Below are positions 63,825-64,000 of a stretch of DNA of 64,000 nucleotides, in pieces (within the stretch, counting starts at the first letter, position 1; every line of letters begins with the position of its first letter). The notes under the pieces are model-generated. The model searched no databases. It saw nothing but the letters and a program-made list of their open reading frames with translations, and had not been told where the DNA came from. This stretch comes from Pseudomonadota bacterium (GTDB lineage Bacteria > Pseudomonadota > Gammaproteobacteria > Xanthomonadales > Wenzhouxiangellaceae): the NCBI GenBank assembly GCA_013285445.1, contig CP053448.1, positions 2,356,001-2,420,000 on the forward strand, written 5' to 3'. A program made the position numbers and the translations under genes.

Positions 63825-63868
63825 GGGAGCCTCTGAACAACTCTGCGCAGAGTTGTTCAGAGGCTCCC
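63825..63868. repeat. Perfect 44-bp palindrome of the GGGAGCC family
   Basis: GGGAGCCTCTGAACAACTCT followed by GC, and then the exact reverse complement, form 22-bp arms with no spacer. The arms equal the terminal repeats of the element at 54631-54904, joined end to end. It lies 18 bases upstream of the -35 box of the tRNA-Phe promoter. Confidence 0.85.
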
Positions 63869-63885
63869 AAGAACCGTGCGGCTGG

Positions 63886-63914
63886 TTGACTTTCGCGACC
63901 AAAAACGGTTTAAT
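63886..63914 (+). promoter_or_regulatory. Sigma-70 promoter of tRNA-Phe
   Basis: TTGACT at 63886-63891 and TTTAAT at 63909-63914 are separated by exactly 17 bases. The tRNA begins 52 bases after the -10 box. A GC-rich leader (TTTCCGGGC...GCCCGGAAA-like hairpin) lies between. Confidence 0.7.
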
Positions 63915-63966
63915 GACCGGCTTTCCGGGCAGGCCCGGAAATGACTGCGATCTGCCGGATTTCAAG

Positions 63967-64000
63967 GCCAGGTAGCTCAGTTGGTAGAGCAGGGGACTGA
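63967..64000 (+). tRNA. tRNA-Phe (GAA), 5' half, cut by the window end
   Basis: GCCAGGTAGCTCAGTTGGTA begins a tRNA: acceptor 5' strand GCCAGGT, D-arm GCTC...GAGC, then the anticodon-stem strand GGGGA, C, T and the first anticodon bases GA at the last two positions. The body AGCAGGGGACTGA matches gammaproteobacterial tRNA-Phe with anticodon GAA. The rest lies outside the window. Confidence 0.88.

Overview
The window is a high-GC bacterial chromosome segment from a gammaproteobacterium. The gene orders algR-hemC-hemD-hemX-hemY, lptM-dapF-DUF484-xerC-hslV-hslU and mlaFEDCBA-type, together with pilS/pilR, the YggX protein and the heavy use of membrane-anchored TPR proteins, point to a Wenzhouxiangella- or Xanthomonadales/Chromatiales-like lineage. 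That placement is inference; no rRNA is present. Genes are dense, many overlap by ATGA/GTGA, and the only tRNA is the first half of tRNA-Phe at the right edge.

Left end (1-6560): a leftward set of small metabolic genes (SDR oxidoreductase, two NTF2-like proteins, a VOC protein), a secreted protein, a DUF418 membrane protein, and a cytoplasmic winged-helix/TolB-like/TPR protein.

Centre-left (7.2-28.0 kb) is the unusual part. Nine paralogous genes are read leftward in tandem: eight intact, and one split by a single amber codon at 9373-9375. Each begins with a near-identical start (MxLWxELKRRNVFRVA type), has an N-terminal membrane-anchor region and a TolB-N/FlgO-like domain, and ends in TPRs; one copy carries a PD40 beta-propeller instead. 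Most neighbours touch by ATGA overlaps or a TGA-CGCC-ATG junction. At three junctions the coding array is broken. There, a truncated copy of the conserved gene start is followed by foreign material (a Phd-VapC module, a 3 x 66-bp palindromic repeat array, or a 6 x 66-bp array plus a VapBC module), and then the next complete gene begins. A further VapBC pair and a broken ParE-like toxin lie at the downstream end. The region looks like an expanding paralogue array whose gene starts act as insertion or recombination points.

Right half (28.4-64 kb) is mostly conserved core genes: nadE; sucDC; pilS (frameshifted in its ATP-lid box) and pilR; egtD; the heme genes with algR; an esterase divergent from lptM; a methyltransferase; dapF, DUF484, xerC, hslVU; the complete Mla lipid-transport operon including mlaA; an M3-family lipoprotein peptidase; ggt, coaD, rsmD, ftsY, mutY, yggX; a DUF6491-like lipoprotein; and tRNA-Phe. 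Mobile DNA is inserted among these: a 272-bp palindromic MITE-like element at the hslU stop codon, an IS1380-family remnant, a second MITE-like family (GGGAGCC ends, three forms), and an intact ISL3-family element with an 8-bp target duplication that splits a secreted-protein gene.
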